Assembly: GCA_001828295.1 (NCBI GenBank)
Contig: MHYI01000158.1
Coordinates: forward strand, 1 to 6,188
From: Planctomycetes bacterium RBG_16_41_13
GTDB lineage: Bacteria > Planctomycetota > Brocadiia > Brocadiales > Brocadiaceae
DNA: 6,188 nt
Reading direction: 5' to 3'
Shown here: positions 6,112-6,188 of the stretch, piece by piece
Numbering within the stretch: position 1 is the first letter of the stretch
Layout: every line of letters starts with the position of its first letter
Translations under genes and position numbers: made by a program
Notes under the pieces: generated by a model
What the model was told of the DNA's origin: nothing
Databases searched by the model: none
What the model saw: only the letters and a program-made list of their open reading frames with translations

Positions 6112-6140
6112 ATACTAACAAACTAACGAATTAAATTCAA
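6112..6140 (-). promoter_or_regulatory. Weak candidate promoter for the Trm112-like/yidC/mnmE/comEB unit
   Basis: On the minus strand TTGAAT (6140-6135, 4/6) and TAGTAT (6117-6112, 4/6) are separated by 17 bases. Transcription would start about 145 bases before the first start codon at 5960. The surrounding 228 bp up to the window end contain no convincing gene, which fits an operon start. Both hexamers are imperfect and the DNA is AT-rich, so chance matches are likely. Confidence 0.3.
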
Positions 6141-6188
6141 ATTAAAACTATGTATGCCAATGTTATGGGATACGATTGCACAAAAAAG

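Overview
The window reads as a compact, one-directional stretch of chromosome from an anaerobic, diderm (Gram-negative-type) bacterium. Every gene I can support lies on the minus strand. The anaerobic lifestyle is inferred from a class III (NrdD) ribonucleotide reductase. The diderm envelope is inferred from a YidC with an N-terminal membrane anchor and a large periplasmic domain. Base composition leans AT. A decayed family of TTTCGTATTT-type intergenic repeats resembles, from memory, elements seen in anammox planctomycetes and some deltaproteobacteria. That is only a hint, and I would not name a genus.

Layout in transcription order (right to left). From 6188 to 5961 there is non-coding DNA with a candidate promoter. 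At 5960-5781 sits a 59-residue Trm112/YcaR-like zinc-ribbon protein, a small gene that is easily overlooked. Its TAA stop overlaps the yidC ATG (TAATG). yidC (5781-4093) is followed after 77 bp by mnmE (4014-2608). comEB, a dCMP deaminase, starts one base after the mnmE stop (2606-2115). These four genes look like one transcription unit joining membrane-protein insertion, tRNA wobble modification and pyrimidine deoxynucleotide metabolism. A gene-free 489-bp gap (2114-1626) holds a strong-looking promoter (TTGACA, 17 bp, TATATA), two NrdR-box-like palindromes over it, and a decayed inverted-repeat element in the presumed leader. nrdR (1625-1155) and the first 364 codons of nrdD (1094 to the window edge) complete the set.

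The left half is about dNTP supply. NrdD makes deoxynucleotides from ribonucleoside triphosphates under anaerobiosis. NrdR is the ATP-cone repressor that senses dATP/ATP and represses ribonucleotide reductase genes, probably including its own operon here. ComEB converts dCMP to dUMP for thymidylate synthesis. The right half is a yidC-mnmE pairing, here without the jag, rnpA and yidD genes that often accompany yidC.

No mobile element, CRISPR array, rRNA or tRNA was seen, and I do not see a wholly new system. The points most worth a second look are an MnmE whose switch II carries DVAG and a phenylalanine at the position of the catalytic glutamate, the NrdR-operator candidate, the repeat element between promoter and nrdR, and the Trm112-like/yidC overlap.
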